DNA of 63,708 nucleotides from Bacillota bacterium. GTDB taxonomy: Bacteria > Bacillota > Clostridia > Peptostreptococcales > Anaerovoracaceae. The position numbers and the translations under genes were made by a program. Within the stretch, counting starts at the first letter, position 1, and every line of letters starts with the position of its first letter. The notes below the pieces were generated by a model. The model saw only the letters and a list, made by a program, of their open reading frames with translations. It searched no databases and was not told the DNA's origin. Positions 44,135-53,239 of the stretch are shown in pieces. The stretch is taken from positions 1 to 63,708 of the forward strand of contig JALEHL010000034.1 of NCBI GenBank assembly GCA_022770665.1, written 5' to 3'.

Positions 44135-44156
44135 ATAGGTTGTATGAATATATCAA
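44127..44156 (-). promoter_or_regulatory. Promoter for rodA overlapping the rny promoter
   Basis: On the minus strand TTGATA (44156-44151) and TATAAT (44132-44127) are 18 bases apart. Its -10 shares four bases with the rny -10, so the two promoters cannot be occupied together. Confidence 0.65.
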
Positions 44157-44242
44157 GATTTAATTATGTAATGCAATTCAGAATCAGATAAAAAAATCGC
44201 GAAACTCAATCAGAAATTGAAAAAACAGAAGGAGGTGTTGCA

Positions 44243-45778
44243 ATGCTGAAACTGATTCTTACTGCAGTTATCGCACTGGTTATCGGTGCGTTAATCGGAT
44301 ATATATACCGCAAGAATGTGGGCGAAAAAGCTATCGGAAGTGCAGAGCAGAAGGCCAGAAACCTGATTCTTGATGCTGAAAATAAATCCGAAACCATGAA
44401 GAAAGAAACCATTCTCGAAGCGAAGGAAGAAGCCCACCGCCTGCGCAGCGAAGCGGAGCGGGATGCGAGAGAACGGCGTGCAGAAATTCAGCGTTCTGAA
44501 CGTCGACTGATTCAGAAGGAGGAATCCCTCGATCGTAAAATTGAAAACATCGAAAAGAAGGAAGAAAGCATTACAAAAAAAGAACAAATCTTAATTGATA
44601 AGCAGAAAGAGCTGGATGGATTCATTGCCAAACAGATGGAAGAACTGGAGCGGATCTCCGGATATACCGTGGAGGAGGCGAAGGCCATTCTGCTTGCCAA
44701 CACGGAGAAAGAAGTGCGCCATGAAGCTTCCATTATGATCAAGGACATCGAGAGCAAGGCGAAAGAAGAGGCCGACAAGCGTGCGAAAAACATCATTACC
44801 GGCGCCATTCAGCGATGCGCGGCAGATCATGTGGCAGAATCCACCGTTTCGGTCGTCAACCTGCCGAATGATGAAATGAAAGGCAGAATTATCGGCCGGG
44901 AAGGCAGAAATATTCGTACAATTGAAACGCTGACCGGTGTGGATCTGATCATCGATGATACGCCGGAGGCTGTGATCCTGTCCGGTTTTGATCCGGTCAG
45001 AAGGGAGATCGCCAGAATCGCACTGGAAAAACTTATTGTGGACGGACGGATTCATCCGGCCCGGATCGAGGAAATGGTGGAAAAAGCAGAAAAGGAAGTT
45101 AATGCCACCATCAAGGAGGAAGGCGAGCAGGCCACGTTTGAAGTCGGAATCCACAACCTGCATCCGGAGTTGGTTAAACTCCTTGGACGTCTGCGGTTCA
45201 GAACATCCTACGGCCAGAATGTGCTGAAACACTCCGTTGAAGTTGCACACCTGGCAGGCCTGATGGCCGGTGAACTGGGACTGGATGTGAAACTGGCTAA
45301 ACGTGCCGGTCTGCTCCATGATATCGGCAAGGCGCTGGATCATGAAGTGGAAGGCACCCATGTGGATATCGGCATCGATGTGCTGCGTCGCTACAAGGAA
45401 TCCGAAGCGGTTATCAACGGTATGGCTGCGCACCATGGTGATTATGAGCCGAAGAGCATGGAAGCCGTGCTGATTGCTGCGGCAGATGCGCTTTCTGCTG
45501 CCCGTCCGGGCGCCAGAAGGGAAACGCTGGATGCCTACATCAAACGTCTGGAGAAGCTGGAGGAAATCGCCAACACCACGCCAGGCGTGGAGAAATCCTT
45601 CGCGATTCAGGCAGGCCGCGAGATCCGCATCATAGCGAAACCGGAGGATGTGAACGACGAGGAGATCGTTTTCCTCGCCCGGGAAATTTCCAAGAAGATC
45701 GAAGCGGAGCTGGAGTATCCGGGCCAGATCAAAGTCAATGTGGTACGGGAGACCAGAGCCATCGATTACGCAAAATAG
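44243..45778 (+). CDS. rny: Ribonuclease Y
   Basis: This 511-residue membrane-anchored endoribonuclease starts mRNA decay. One N-terminal helix (about 3-22) is followed by a long coiled coil (about 30-190). A KH domain follows ([31 protein letters not shown]), then an HD domain with [10 protein letters not shown] and AAHHGD. Length and order match RNase Y closely. GGAGGTG precedes the ATG. It is transcribed alone, ending at a strong terminator. Confidence 0.96.
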   Translation: MLKLILTAVIALVIGALIGYIYRKNVGEKAIGSAEQKARNLILDAENKSETMKKETILEAKEEAHRLRSEAERDARERRAEIQRSERRLIQKEESLDRKIENIEKKEESITKKEQILIDKQKELDGFIAKQMEELERISGYTVEEAKAILLANTEKEVRHEASIMIKDIESKAKEEADKRAKNIITGAIQRCAADHVAESTVSVVNLPNDEMKGRIIGREGRNIRTIETLTGVDLIIDDTPEAVILSGFDPVRREIARIALEKLIVDGRIHPARIEEMVEKAEKEVNATIKEEGEQATFEVGIHNLHPELVKLLGRLRFRTSYGQNVLKHSVEVAHLAGLMAGELGLDVKLAKRAGLLHDIGKALDHEVEGTHVDIGIDVLRRYKESEAVINGMAAHHGDYEPKSMEAVLIAAADALSAARPGARRETLDAYIKRLEKLEEIANTTPGVEKSFAIQAGREIRIIAKPEDVNDEEIVFLAREISKKIEAELEYPGQIKVNVVRETRAIDYAK

Positions 45779-45829
45779 CATTCTGCGAAATTTTCAGGCC
45801 GGAAAGGCCGCACGGAATTGAAGAGAAAA

Positions 45830-45870
45830 GGAGCTGCTTCCCTGTTTTCACCGGGAAGCGGCTCTTTTTG
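45830..45870 (+). terminator. Intrinsic terminator after rny
   Basis: GAGCTGCTTCCC pairs with GGGAAGCGGCTC (one wobble) around a ten-base loop and is followed by TTTTT. Confidence 0.9.
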
Positions 45871-45871
45871 T

Positions 45872-45901
45872 TTGACTATTCTGCATGGCCTGTGGTATGC
45901 T
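45872..45901 (+). promoter_or_regulatory. Promoter for the MATE-desulfurase-thiI operon
   Basis: TTGACT at 45872-45877 and TATGCT at 45896-45901 are separated by 18 bases. Confidence 0.6.
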
Positions 45902-45946
45902 ATAAGTTAGGCTGGAACGCTGTGTGATCAGAAAGGTGGGAGAATT

Positions 45947-47332
45947 TTGAACACAACGGAGGAACAGATACAGGACGAAAGATCCATATTTTATCATAAA
46001 CTGGTCCGGATCGGTATTCCGGTGCTGATTCAGCAGATCGTGTCAATCGGACTGAACCTGGTGGACACGATCATGGTAGGCAGAGTATCCGAGAATGCCC
46101 TTGCTGCGGTCGGAGCGGCCAATCAGGTCTATTTCATATACAGCATTGTGATTTTCGGCATCTTCAGCGGTGCGTCCGTTTATGCGGTCCAGTACTGGGG
46201 AATCCGGGACCTGCAGAAATTGCGGAATGTGCTGGGAATCGACTATCTGATGTCCGTTGTGACGGCAGTGCCGGCGGTGGCGCTGGCATGGTTTGCGGCA
46301 CCGCAGCTGATCCGTCTGTTTACCGGCGAAGCGGAAGTTGTCGCCCTGGGAACAGAATATCTGCACATCGTATGCTTTTCCTACCTGTTTGCGGCGCTGA
46401 GCTTTGTGATTTCCTTTAATTCCAGAGCCGTACAGGACCTGAAGGCGCCGACTGCAATCAATGCCTGCGCCATCGGGATCAATATTCTGCTGAACTACTG
46501 CCTGATCTACGGACATCTGGGGATGCCTGCACTCGGAGTGCGGGGCGCTGCGATTGCAACCCTGACGGCACGGATCCTGGAATGCATCGCCATGCATGTT
46601 TCTGTCCGCTGCCGCAAAAGCCACCCGCTGAAGGCAGGGCTGCGGGAAATGTGCGGATTTTCCCGGGAAATGTTTCGCAGCGTCATGGTGACAGCGGTAC
46701 CGGTCATCGTTACAGAGGGACTCTGGGCACTGTCTGTGTCCATGATTTTTGCGGCTTACGGCAGGATCAGCGCTTCGGCGCTGGCCATCGTGCAGATCGC
46801 GTCGACGGTGACGGACTTTTTCCAGGCGGTCTATTTCGCGGTGGGAAATGCATCCGCTGTCATTGTCGGAGAAAGTCTGGGGCAGGGAAGACGAAACCGT
46901 GCATGGAGAGACAGCCGACGCATTATGGGGATCACCTGGATCCTGAATCTGCTCATGACGCTGGCGATCATCCTGATGCGGAGCCCGATCGCCGCCATTT
47001 ATCAGTTCGACGGGAACACCACGGAGCTCCTGATGAAATCCCTTCTGGTCTATGCCGTTGCTCTGACGCCGAAGATGCTGGCCTACATGACCATCTGCGG
47101 AATTCTGCGGGCAGGCGGCGACACGCTGTTCTGCATGTTTCTGGATGTTGGATTTAACATGGGACTGCAGGTGCCTCTGGCATTTTTCGGCGTGCTGGTG
47201 CTGAATCTGCCGCTGCACTGGGCCATTGCCCTGGTCACTGTGGCGGACTTCCTGAAAGTGATTTTCTGCTACCAGCGGTACTATAGCAAAAAATGGCTTA
47301 ATGTCATTACAGATATGGAGGAAACAGATTAA
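45947..47332 (+). CDS. MATE family efflux transporter
   Basis: This 461-residue membrane protein has twelve helices in two related halves (for example GIPVLIQQIVSIGLNLVDTIMVGR at the start of the first half). MATE proteins export drugs or metabolites using Na+ or H+. The start is a TTG preceded by AAGGTGGGAG; no ATG in the right frame fits as well. It ends two bases before the cysteine desulfurase start, so the genes are co-transcribed, although no functional link is known. Confidence 0.9.
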   Translation: MNTTEEQIQDERSIFYHKLVRIGIPVLIQQIVSIGLNLVDTIMVGRVSENALAAVGAANQVYFIYSIVIFGIFSGASVYAVQYWGIRDLQKLRNVLGIDYLMSVVTAVPAVALAWFAAPQLIRLFTGEAEVVALGTEYLHIVCFSYLFAALSFVISFNSRAVQDLKAPTAINACAIGINILLNYCLIYGHLGMPALGVRGAAIATLTARILECIAMHVSVRCRKSHPLKAGLREMCGFSREMFRSVMVTAVPVIVTEGLWALSVSMIFAAYGRISASALAIVQIASTVTDFFQAVYFAVGNASAVIVGESLGQGRRNRAWRDSRRIMGITWILNLLMTLAIILMRSPIAAIYQFDGNTTELLMKSLLVYAVALTPKMLAYMTICGILRAGGDTLFCMFLDVGFNMGLQVPLAFFGVLVLNLPLHWAIALVTVADFLKVIFCYQRYYSKKWLNVITDMEETD

Positions 47333-47334
47333 CT

Positions 47335-48510
47335 ATGGTTTATTTGGACAACAGCGCCACCACACGGCAGTATGATGAAGTGACCGGTGTGATGACGGAA
47401 ATGATGGGACAGGTGTACGGCAATCCGTCATCCCTGCATCTCCTGGGCGTGGAGGCGGAAAAGAGAGTCCGGTCTTCCCGCAAAATCCTTGCGGCGGCAC
47501 TTGGCGCTTCGGAAGAGGAAGTGTATTTTACGTCGGGGGGGACTGAATCAGATAACACCGTTCTGTTCGGTGCATCGGAAGCCAGAAAGCGTGCGGGAAA
47601 GAAGATTATCACTACGGCGGTGGAGCACCCGGCTGTGCTGGAGCCGGCCCGTCGGCTGGAAGCCATGGGATTCACCGTGGAATATATCGGCGTGGATGAC
47701 ACCTGTCATTTAAATATGGGACAGCTGATATCGGCGATCGACGATGATACGATTCTGATTTCCGTAATGGGCGTCAATAACGAGACCGGGACGATCTTTC
47801 CCATCGATGAGATCGCGGCGCTGAAGGATAAGTACAACCGGGAGCATAAGACAGACATCCTGCTGCACAGCGATGCGGTGCAGGCCTTCGGCAAGGTGCC
47901 GGTGGATCTGAAGGGCGCATATAAGGGGGTTGACTTTCTGTCAGTCAGCGGACATAAGATTCACGGACCGAAAGGGATCGGCGCTCTCTATGTCAGAAAG
48001 GGCGTGCATCTGCCGCCGTTCATGAACGGCGGAGGCCAGGAGCGCCACATGCGCTCCGGTACGGAAAACACCCCGGCTATCGCCGGTTTCGGAAAAGCAG
48101 CTGAAATGGGGATGAAAGATTTTGCGAAGCGGACGGAGGCCATGAAACGGGCCAGAAACCATCTGCTGGAAGGTCTCATCGCGGAGATTCCGGATATCCG
48201 GATCAACAGCCCGCAGGATGAGACGGCAAGTCCATCGGTATTAAACGTTTCATTTCTGGGGACCCGGGGCGAAGTGCTGCTTCATACGCTGGAACAGGAC
48301 GGAATCTTCGTGTCCACCGGATCCGCCTGCTCATCCAACAAGAAAGGACAGAGCCATGTGCTGACGGCCATGGGCCTTTCCGGGAAAGAGATCGAGGGTG
48401 CGATCCGGTTCAGCTTCAGCGAGGAAAACACCCTGGAGGAAATGGAGTACGTGGTGGAGAAAGTCAAAGCTGCGGTGACCCGGTTCCGGCGTCTGGGCAG
48501 CTTCCGATAG
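47335..48510 (+). CDS. Cysteine desulfurase (NifS/IscS family)
   Basis: This 391-residue PLP enzyme takes sulfur from cysteine. It has the LDNSATTR start, the PLP lysine in SVSGHKIHGPKGIG (about residue 207), and the catalytic cysteine in STGSACSSNKKGQSH (about residue 328). GGAGGA precedes the ATG at a longish distance. The next gene is thiI, so the likely sulfur acceptor is ThiI for tRNA 4-thiouridine, as with NifZ in Bacillus. An Fe-S role is also possible. Confidence 0.93.
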   Translation: MVYLDNSATTRQYDEVTGVMTEMMGQVYGNPSSLHLLGVEAEKRVRSSRKILAAALGASEEEVYFTSGGTESDNTVLFGASEARKRAGKKIITTAVEHPAVLEPARRLEAMGFTVEYIGVDDTCHLNMGQLISAIDDDTILISVMGVNNETGTIFPIDEIAALKDKYNREHKTDILLHSDAVQAFGKVPVDLKGAYKGVDFLSVSGHKIHGPKGIGALYVRKGVHLPPFMNGGGQERHMRSGTENTPAIAGFGKAAEMGMKDFAKRTEAMKRARNHLLEGLIAEIPDIRINSPQDETASPSVLNVSFLGTRGEVLLHTLEQDGIFVSTGSACSSNKKGQSHVLTAMGLSGKEIEGAIRFSFSEENTLEEMEYVVEKVKAAVTRFRRLGSFR

Positions 48511-48575
48511 AGGGCCGGCCCGGGCGAAATGCCGGAAGGAACACGCGGGCAGGGCGGTGTAATACAGGAGGAATT

Positions 48576-49760
48576 ATGAACGAACAGAATATTCTCATCG
48601 TGCGCTGCGGTGAGGTGGCCCTGAAGGGCATGAACAAGCCGTATTTTGAGCGGATGCTGGTGGATCGCATCCGGAAGAACCTGAAAGAATTTCGCGGCGT
48701 GGATGTGCGGCGCCAGGAGGGACTGATCTTCGTGCGGGCCGACAAAGCGCTGGATATCCAGGCGATCATCAAGCAGGTGTCGAAGGTTTTCGGCGTGGCT
48801 TCCATCAGCCAGGCGGTGGAGGCGCCGTCGGAGCTGGATGCCATCGGTGCGGAGGCTGTGAAGTACATGCTGGGTCTGATTGAGGAAAAGGGTGTGAAGA
48901 CCTTCAAGGTGGAGGCAAAGCGTGCCGACAAGAACTTCCCGGTGAAATCTCCGGAGATCGGTCGGATCATCGGCGCGAAGGTGCTCATCGGCTGCAAGGT
49001 GCTGAAGGTGGATGTCCATGAACCGGATGTGCTGCTCCATGTGGACGTGCGGTCTGACAGAACGTATATTTACGATGCGAAGATCCAGGGCTTCGGCGGT
49101 CTGCCGCTGGGAACCAACGGCAAGGGCCTGGTGCTGCTGTCCGGCGGTATCGACAGTCCGGTAGCTGCCTGGATGATGGCCAAGCGGGGCATGCTCATCG
49201 AAGCGGTGCACTTCCATTCCTATCCGTACACCAGCCCGCGGGCTCAGGAAAAGGTGGAGGACCTGGCGCGGATCGTGGCGTCCTACTGCGGCCGGTTCAA
49301 GTTGCACTGTGTCAATCTGCTGCCGATTCAGGAGCAGATTGTGGCAAACTGCCCGGAAGAGGAAACGACCATTCATGTGCGGATGTTCATGATGCGGATC
49401 GCTGAGCGGATTGCCCGGGATACGGGGTGCATGATGCTGATTACGGGCGAGAACCTGGGGCAGGTGGCCAGTCAGACGGCAGAGGCTCTGGTGGTGACAG
49501 ATTCGGCGGTTTCCATGCCGGTGATGCGTCCGCTGATCGCTATGGATAAGACGGACATCATGGACAAGGCGCAGGAGATTGGCACTTTCGAGACGTCCAT
49601 TCAGCCGTATGAGGACTGCTGCACGGTGTTCCTGCCGAAGCATCCGTCCACCAAGCCGCATCTGGACCGGATCCTTGCGTCGGAGTCCGTGCTGGACATC
49701 GACGGACTGGTGGAGGCTGCCGTGGCAGCCCAGGAAGTGATCAGCATCTTCCCGGAGTAA
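48576..49760 (+). CDS. thiI: tRNA 4-thiouridine synthetase ThiI
   Basis: This 394-residue enzyme puts sulfur on U8 of tRNA and may help thiazole synthesis. It has an N-terminal ferredoxin-like region, a THUMP domain (about 60-165) and a PP-loop ATPase domain beginning LLSGGIDSPVAAWMM (near 188). It lacks the C-terminal rhodanese domain of E. coli ThiI, as is usual in Bacillota, so it depends on a partner desulfurase for persulfide. CAGGAGGA precedes the ATG. It follows the desulfurase gene after 65 bases. Confidence 0.95.
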   Translation: MNEQNILIVRCGEVALKGMNKPYFERMLVDRIRKNLKEFRGVDVRRQEGLIFVRADKALDIQAIIKQVSKVFGVASISQAVEAPSELDAIGAEAVKYMLGLIEEKGVKTFKVEAKRADKNFPVKSPEIGRIIGAKVLIGCKVLKVDVHEPDVLLHVDVRSDRTYIYDAKIQGFGGLPLGTNGKGLVLLSGGIDSPVAAWMMAKRGMLIEAVHFHSYPYTSPRAQEKVEDLARIVASYCGRFKLHCVNLLPIQEQIVANCPEEETTIHVRMFMMRIAERIARDTGCMMLITGENLGQVASQTAEALVVTDSAVSMPVMRPLIAMDKTDIMDKAQEIGTFETSIQPYEDCCTVFLPKHPSTKPHLDRILASESVLDIDGLVEAAVAAQEVISIFPE

Positions 49761-49784
49761 GGCGCAGAGGCTTGCGGAATCATC

Positions 49785-49827
49785 ACACACTGGCAATGCA
49801 GATACCTGCAGGCCAGTGTGTTTTTTT
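49785..49827 (+). terminator. Intrinsic terminator after thiI
   Basis: ACACACTGGC pairs with GCCAGTGTGT, an inner TGCAG/CTGCA extends it, and seven T follow. Confidence 0.9.
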
Positions 49828-49830
49828 ATT

Positions 49831-49951
49831 CCAGTCAGCGCCGCTATTTCGTTCTGCACGGCCGCACCGGTCAGCGCCGTCATTCCGGTCAACCCTGGGC
49901 GCACCGGTCCACGCCGCCGCACCGGTCAGCGCCGCCGCACCGGTCAGCGCC
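49831..49951. repeat. 18-bp tandem repeat (VNTR-like)
   Basis: GCCGCACCGGTCAGCGCC occurs at 49861-49878, 49916-49933 and 49934-49951, with diverged copies between (49879-49897, 49898-49915) and before (49831-49860). The period of 18 keeps codon frame. The stop codon of the minus-strand gene (49944) lies inside the last unit, so repeat-number change could extend or alter its C-terminus. Confidence 0.85.
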
Positions 49952-50912
49952 GGGACCGCGGACTTTGTGCAGGCACCTTGAGGGAATGCTGTGTAGGCTT
50001 TTCGGAAAGCGGGGACGGGGAAAGCATTTCGCGGAGGGGAACCAGGATTCCTCTGATTGTCTGCAGAATACTGTCGGCATGGAACGCGCCGTCGGGCCCT
50101 TCCATGAACAGAATGAGATTCTTCGGCGGATAAATGCCGTTGCGGTGATAGAGCCGCATTGTTTCCTCGTGGCGCTTTCGGTAAGCTTCAGTCTGGTACA
50201 TGCCGTCATACTCCATATAATAGGCGAGATCGTCGATGAAAGGCACTGTAAAATCAGGATAGCGTGTTTTTACAGTGCCGTCTTCGTCCAGAAGGTACAG
50301 CTTCTTTTCGTAACAGAAGCTGAATCCTTCGGCATAGAGCAGTTCTGCGACGGAGGCTTCTGCTTTTGTGCGGGTCAGAAGTCCGAATGTGGTGGTGTGG
50401 ATCAGCTGCTCCCTGTGAAACGGGTTTTCGGACTGGGTGAAATGGGGAGAAAAGCCGGGTTTCCGGGTGCAGCAGTTCTCCATGCCGCCTATCGTGCTGC
50501 TTATCAGGCTGCATCCTGCCGCAGTATCTGCCGTTTCCTGGAAAGCCTGATCCTCATATGGGATATCAGCATCCCGGTAGGCAGCAGGAAGCAGCTGACA
50601 GATACTGTCATAGCTGAAGGGAGTGAAGTCTTTCAGATATCTTTCCCGTGCTTTCACGTTCTGCTCCAGCCGCCGGATGCTTTCCTGGAGAATGCGCTTG
50701 TATTTCAGTTCGTGGATGAGAGGGGTCATCCGCTGATTCAGGTAATAGAATTTCGGATCTCCGGGCAATTTGTGATAATACCGGGGATGACCGCCTGCGT
50801 CCGGTTTGCAGTTCAGATAGCCCGGCGGGCATTTTTCAAGTCTTTCTCTGAAGGTCTGAAGGAGTATTCGCTCGACCTCCAGCTGCTTTTCTATTATTTC
50901 CTTATAATCCAT
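49944..50912 (-). CDS. Uncharacterised protein with restriction-endonuclease-like C-terminal domain
   Basis: This 322-residue protein has no named family that I can give. The N-terminal third (about 1-110) is helical and charged. The C-terminal third looks like a PD-(D/E)XK-type core: RTKAEASVAELLY (first acidic residue), then KTRYPDFTVPF (aspartate), then YYMEYDGMYQ (glutamate), then YRKRHEETMRLYHRNGIYPPKNLILFMEG. The same order appears in the gene at 60058-60906, so the two are diverged relatives. The preferred start is the ATG at 50912 (AGAGGTG upstream). Its 3' end runs into the 18-bp repeat. Nuclease activity is inference; the typical ExK lysine is replaced. Confidence 0.75.
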   Translation of the reverse strand: MDYKEIIEKQLEVERILLQTFRERLEKCPPGYLNCKPDAGGHPRYYHKLPGDPKFYYLNQRMTPLIHELKYKRILQESIRRLEQNVKARERYLKDFTPFSYDSICQLLPAAYRDADIPYEDQAFQETADTAAGCSLISSTIGGMENCCTRKPGFSPHFTQSENPFHREQLIHTTTFGLLTRTKAEASVAELLYAEGFSFCYEKKLYLLDEDGTVKTRYPDFTVPFIDDLAYYMEYDGMYQTEAYRKRHEETMRLYHRNGIYPPKNLILFMEGPDGAFHADSILQTIRGILVPLREMLSPSPLSEKPTQHSLKVPAQSPRSRR

Positions 50913-51594
50913 AATATTACACCTCTTACATATTCTTAACACATATGACCTTCCGTGTAAAGTGTTTTCTTAAAAAAAGGAAGAAGGCAGAACACATTTT
51001 TGCCTGAGGCGGCTGCAGGTGGCCTGGACAGCCAGTGACGGCGGGATCAGGCTGAACGGGAGGGAATGGCACGGTGCGGCGGGGCGCAGCGCGGCTGGGG
51101 TGGGGCCGGGGTGTGGCCGGGATGTGGCCGGGGTGTGGCGCGACTCATCCAAATTCAGCAGAAAATAGTCAAAAAGGTTGAGTCGAGGCGATGAAAAGCG
51201 TAGAAAACGCCGTAATTCCTGCTTTTTTAACGCGGATTTCATAGAATAGAACGAATTTCGGCGTGACGAATCATACTTTTTGATAAAAAAAGCGTGAATA
51301 TGGATGAGATTATATGATCAAACCACCCCGGGATGCGAGCCGCTTCAGTTTTGCCCCGCTCATCCGGCCGCCAGTACTGCCGCTCTTCCGCACGCCCGCT
51401 CTTCCAGCCGCTCTTCCGCTCATCCTTCGGCGCTTGTCTCCGGCTGCCGACATCTCGGAACCCCCATACGACAAAACTAGTGTTTTTTCGACAGAACCTC
51501 TCAGAGACAGTTGGCTGCCAGCGTGATAAAATGAAAGACGAGGGCTGCAGGCGTCTGCAGCGGTTCCACAACAGAAAAGGGAGGGAGATACAGG
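50913..51594. other. Long intergenic region of unusual composition before spoIIA
   Basis: No convincing gene is seen. 51060-51135 is very G-rich, with a 12-base unit (GGGGTGTGGCCG) repeated; 51140-51310 is AT-rich; 51350-51450 repeats GCTCTTCC. On the minus strand two open frames (51571-51239 and 51242-50970) meet by an ATGA overlap, but neither has a clear ribosome-binding site and both run through the low-complexity stretches. A recognisable spoIIA promoter (SigH type) was not found. Confidence 0.5.
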
Positions 51595-51963
51595 ATGGAA
51601 ATCATTTATGAAATAGCCGGAAATACGCTGACGGCCAGGCTGTTTGGAGAAATGGACCACTATACTGCAGGTAAAGTGCGGGAAGATATCGACAGCACGA
51701 TGAAGCAGTACGAAACCATAAATCTGGTCTTTGATTTCAGTCGTGTGACTTTTATGGACAGCTCTGGAATCGGAGTGGTTCTGGGCAGATATAAGATACT
51801 GCAGCCATCGGGCGGAAAGGTCCTTATCGCAGGATGCAGCCAGAAGATTTACAGCATATTAAACATGGCAGGAGTATTTTTTCTGATCCCATGTACCCAG
51901 ACCCGGGAGGAGGCCATCAGACTCTTACAGGAACAGGAGGCGGAGAAATGGAAAAGAAAATGA
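51595..51963 (+). CDS. spoIIAA: Anti-sigma F factor antagonist SpoIIAA
   Basis: This 122-residue STAS-domain protein releases SigF by binding SpoIIAB after dephosphorylation by SpoIIE. The phosphorylation loop FMDSSGIGVVLGRYK is nearly identical to the Bacillus one; the target serine is the second of the pair (residue 57). GGGAGGGAGA precedes the ATG. It is the first gene of a normal three-gene spoIIA operon. The 3' end overlaps spoIIAB by 16 bases. Confidence 0.95.
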   Translation: MEIIYEIAGNTLTARLFGEMDHYTAGKVREDIDSTMKQYETINLVFDFSRVTFMDSSGIGVVLGRYKILQPSGGKVLIAGCSQKIYSILNMAGVFFLIPCTQTREEAIRLLQEQEAEKWKRK

Positions 51964-52385
51964 AAGTGCAGATGGAGGGGACGCTGGAGAGTCAGAGCCT
52001 TGCGAGAGCAGTTGCAGGTGCTTATGCGGCTGAAATGGATCCGACGGTGGATGAGCTGACAGAGATCAAGACCGCTGTTTCAGAAGCAGTGAGCAATGTA
52101 GCACTTCACGCTTATCCGGGAGATCTTACCGGTGATATGATCCTGGAATTTATGATGCCTGCACCGGATACGATCCTGATTCGTGTAACGGATCGGGGTG
52201 TGGGAATTGAAGATATTGCCAAAGCCATGGAACCCATGTACACAACAGATACCGGGGAAAACTGCTCCGGCATGGGATTTACAGTCATGGAAAGCTTCAT
52301 GGACCGGATCCGTGTGGACAGCCGACCGGGAGAGGGCACCACAGTGACGATGATCAAGAGGCTGGATACATATTGCGGGTTCTGA
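51948..52385 (+). CDS. spoIIAB: Anti-sigma F factor SpoIIAB
   Basis: This 145-residue GHKL serine kinase holds SigF inactive and phosphorylates SpoIIAA. Motifs are DELTEIKTAVSEAVSNVALHAYP (N box), VTDRGVGIED (G1) and SGMGFTVMESFMD (G2). The start MEKKMKVQMEG aligns with the Bacillus start; an ATG at 51960 would be the alternative. It is one base before sigF, so all three are coupled. Confidence 0.95.
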   Translation: MEKKMKVQMEGTLESQSLARAVAGAYAAEMDPTVDELTEIKTAVSEAVSNVALHAYPGDLTGDMILEFMMPAPDTILIRVTDRGVGIEDIAKAMEPMYTTDTGENCSGMGFTVMESFMDRIRVDSRPGEGTTVTMIKRLDTYCGF

Positions 52386-52386
52386 T

Positions 52387-53067
52387 ATGGGCACGCTGAC
52401 AAAAGACGAACTGGAAGCCGTGGTAAAGAAGCACGGCGGGCTGGTAAAGACGGTGGCACTGCGCCTGGCACGGGTGTATGGCGAGGATCCCGAGGATCTG
52501 ATCCAGATCGGATACATTGGACTGATGAAGGCGGCGCAGCGGTTTGAAGCAGAGAGGGGCCTGCAGTTTTCCACCTATGCGGTGCCGATGATCGCGGGAG
52601 AGATCCGTTCTCAGATCAGAGACCAGGGCGCAGTGAAAATGAGCAGGAGTCTGAAAGCGGATATCCTTCTGGTACGCAGAGCGGAAAGCGAGTTTCAGAA
52701 ACAGTACGGACTGTCTCCGCATCTGACACAGCTCGCTGAAATGACCGGACTTTCGCTGGAACGGGTGCAGGAAGTCTGCCAGGCAGATGAGGCGCTTCAT
52801 CATCCGCAGGATATCAGTACAGCCGCAGCGGAGGCAGATACCGCGCTCTGGACGGAGCATGAGGAACAGGATGTGCTTCGGATGGATCTGGCAAGGGCAC
52901 TGTCCTGCCTGGAGCCGAGGGCACGGCAGGTGATTGTGCTGCGGTACTATCGGGACTGCACGCAGCAGCAGGTAGCCGAAATGCTTGGAATTTCACAGGT
53001 GCAGGTGTGCAGGATCGAAAAAAAATCGCTTCGCGCGATGGCAGAAAAAGTGTCCGGAGAGCCATGA
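52387..53067 (+). CDS. sigF: Forespore sigma factor SigF
   Basis: This 226-residue sigma-70 family factor starts forespore gene expression. Region 2 (EDLIQIGYIGLMKAAQRFE, then FSTYAVPMIAGEIRSQIRD) and region 4 (QVAEMLGISQVQVCRIEKKSL) match SigF, and its place after spoIIAA and spoIIAB settles the name. The last codons overlap the left arm of its terminator. Confidence 0.95.
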   Translation: MGTLTKDELEAVVKKHGGLVKTVALRLARVYGEDPEDLIQIGYIGLMKAAQRFEAERGLQFSTYAVPMIAGEIRSQIRDQGAVKMSRSLKADILLVRRAESEFQKQYGLSPHLTQLAEMTGLSLERVQEVCQADEALHHPQDISTAAAEADTALWTEHEEQDVLRMDLARALSCLEPRARQVIVLRYYRDCTQQQVAEMLGISQVQVCRIEKKSLRAMAEKVSGEP

Positions 53068-53092
53068 GACTTCGGACACTTTTCAATATTTT
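53046..53092 (+). terminator. Intrinsic terminator of the spoIIA operon
   Basis: AAAAGTGTCCG at 53046-53056 and CGGACACTTTT at 53073-53083 are perfect arms, followed by a T-rich tail. The left arm lies within sigF. Confidence 0.85.
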
Positions 53093-53116
53093 ATCTGCAG
53101 AAAAGATAAAAATTTG

Positions 53117-53145
53117 TTGCAATATTAACGAAAAAGTGGTTTAAT
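53117..53145 (+). promoter_or_regulatory. Sigma-A-type promoter for the acyl-CoA dehydrogenase/Etf operon
   Basis: TTGCAA at 53117-53122 and TTTAAT at 53140-53145 are separated by 17 bases, leaving a leader of about 90 bases. Confidence 0.7.
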
Positions 53146-53239
53146 AGACTTGTATGTAGTTATGACTTTTGGAGTAACGCAGGTCAAAATACGGTTCCCG
53201 CGTGCAGGATCCGTTATTATAATTTAAGGAGGCATTTAA

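Noticed and set aside
48282-49922. 546-codon open frame on the minus strand opposite thiI and the desulfurase gene
   Set aside because: It is antisense to two clear enzymes, has no recognisable domain or ribosome-binding site, and reflects GC-rich codon bias.
49818-50939. 373-codon plus-strand frame across the 18-bp repeat and opposite the endonuclease-like gene
   Set aside because: The minus strand shows a ribosome-binding site and motifs shared with a second gene in the window; the plus frame shows neither.
50970-51571. Two short minus-strand open frames joined by an ATGA overlap
   Set aside because: They run through low-complexity repeats, lack convincing ribosome-binding sites and show no family features; kept only as part of the intergenic entry.
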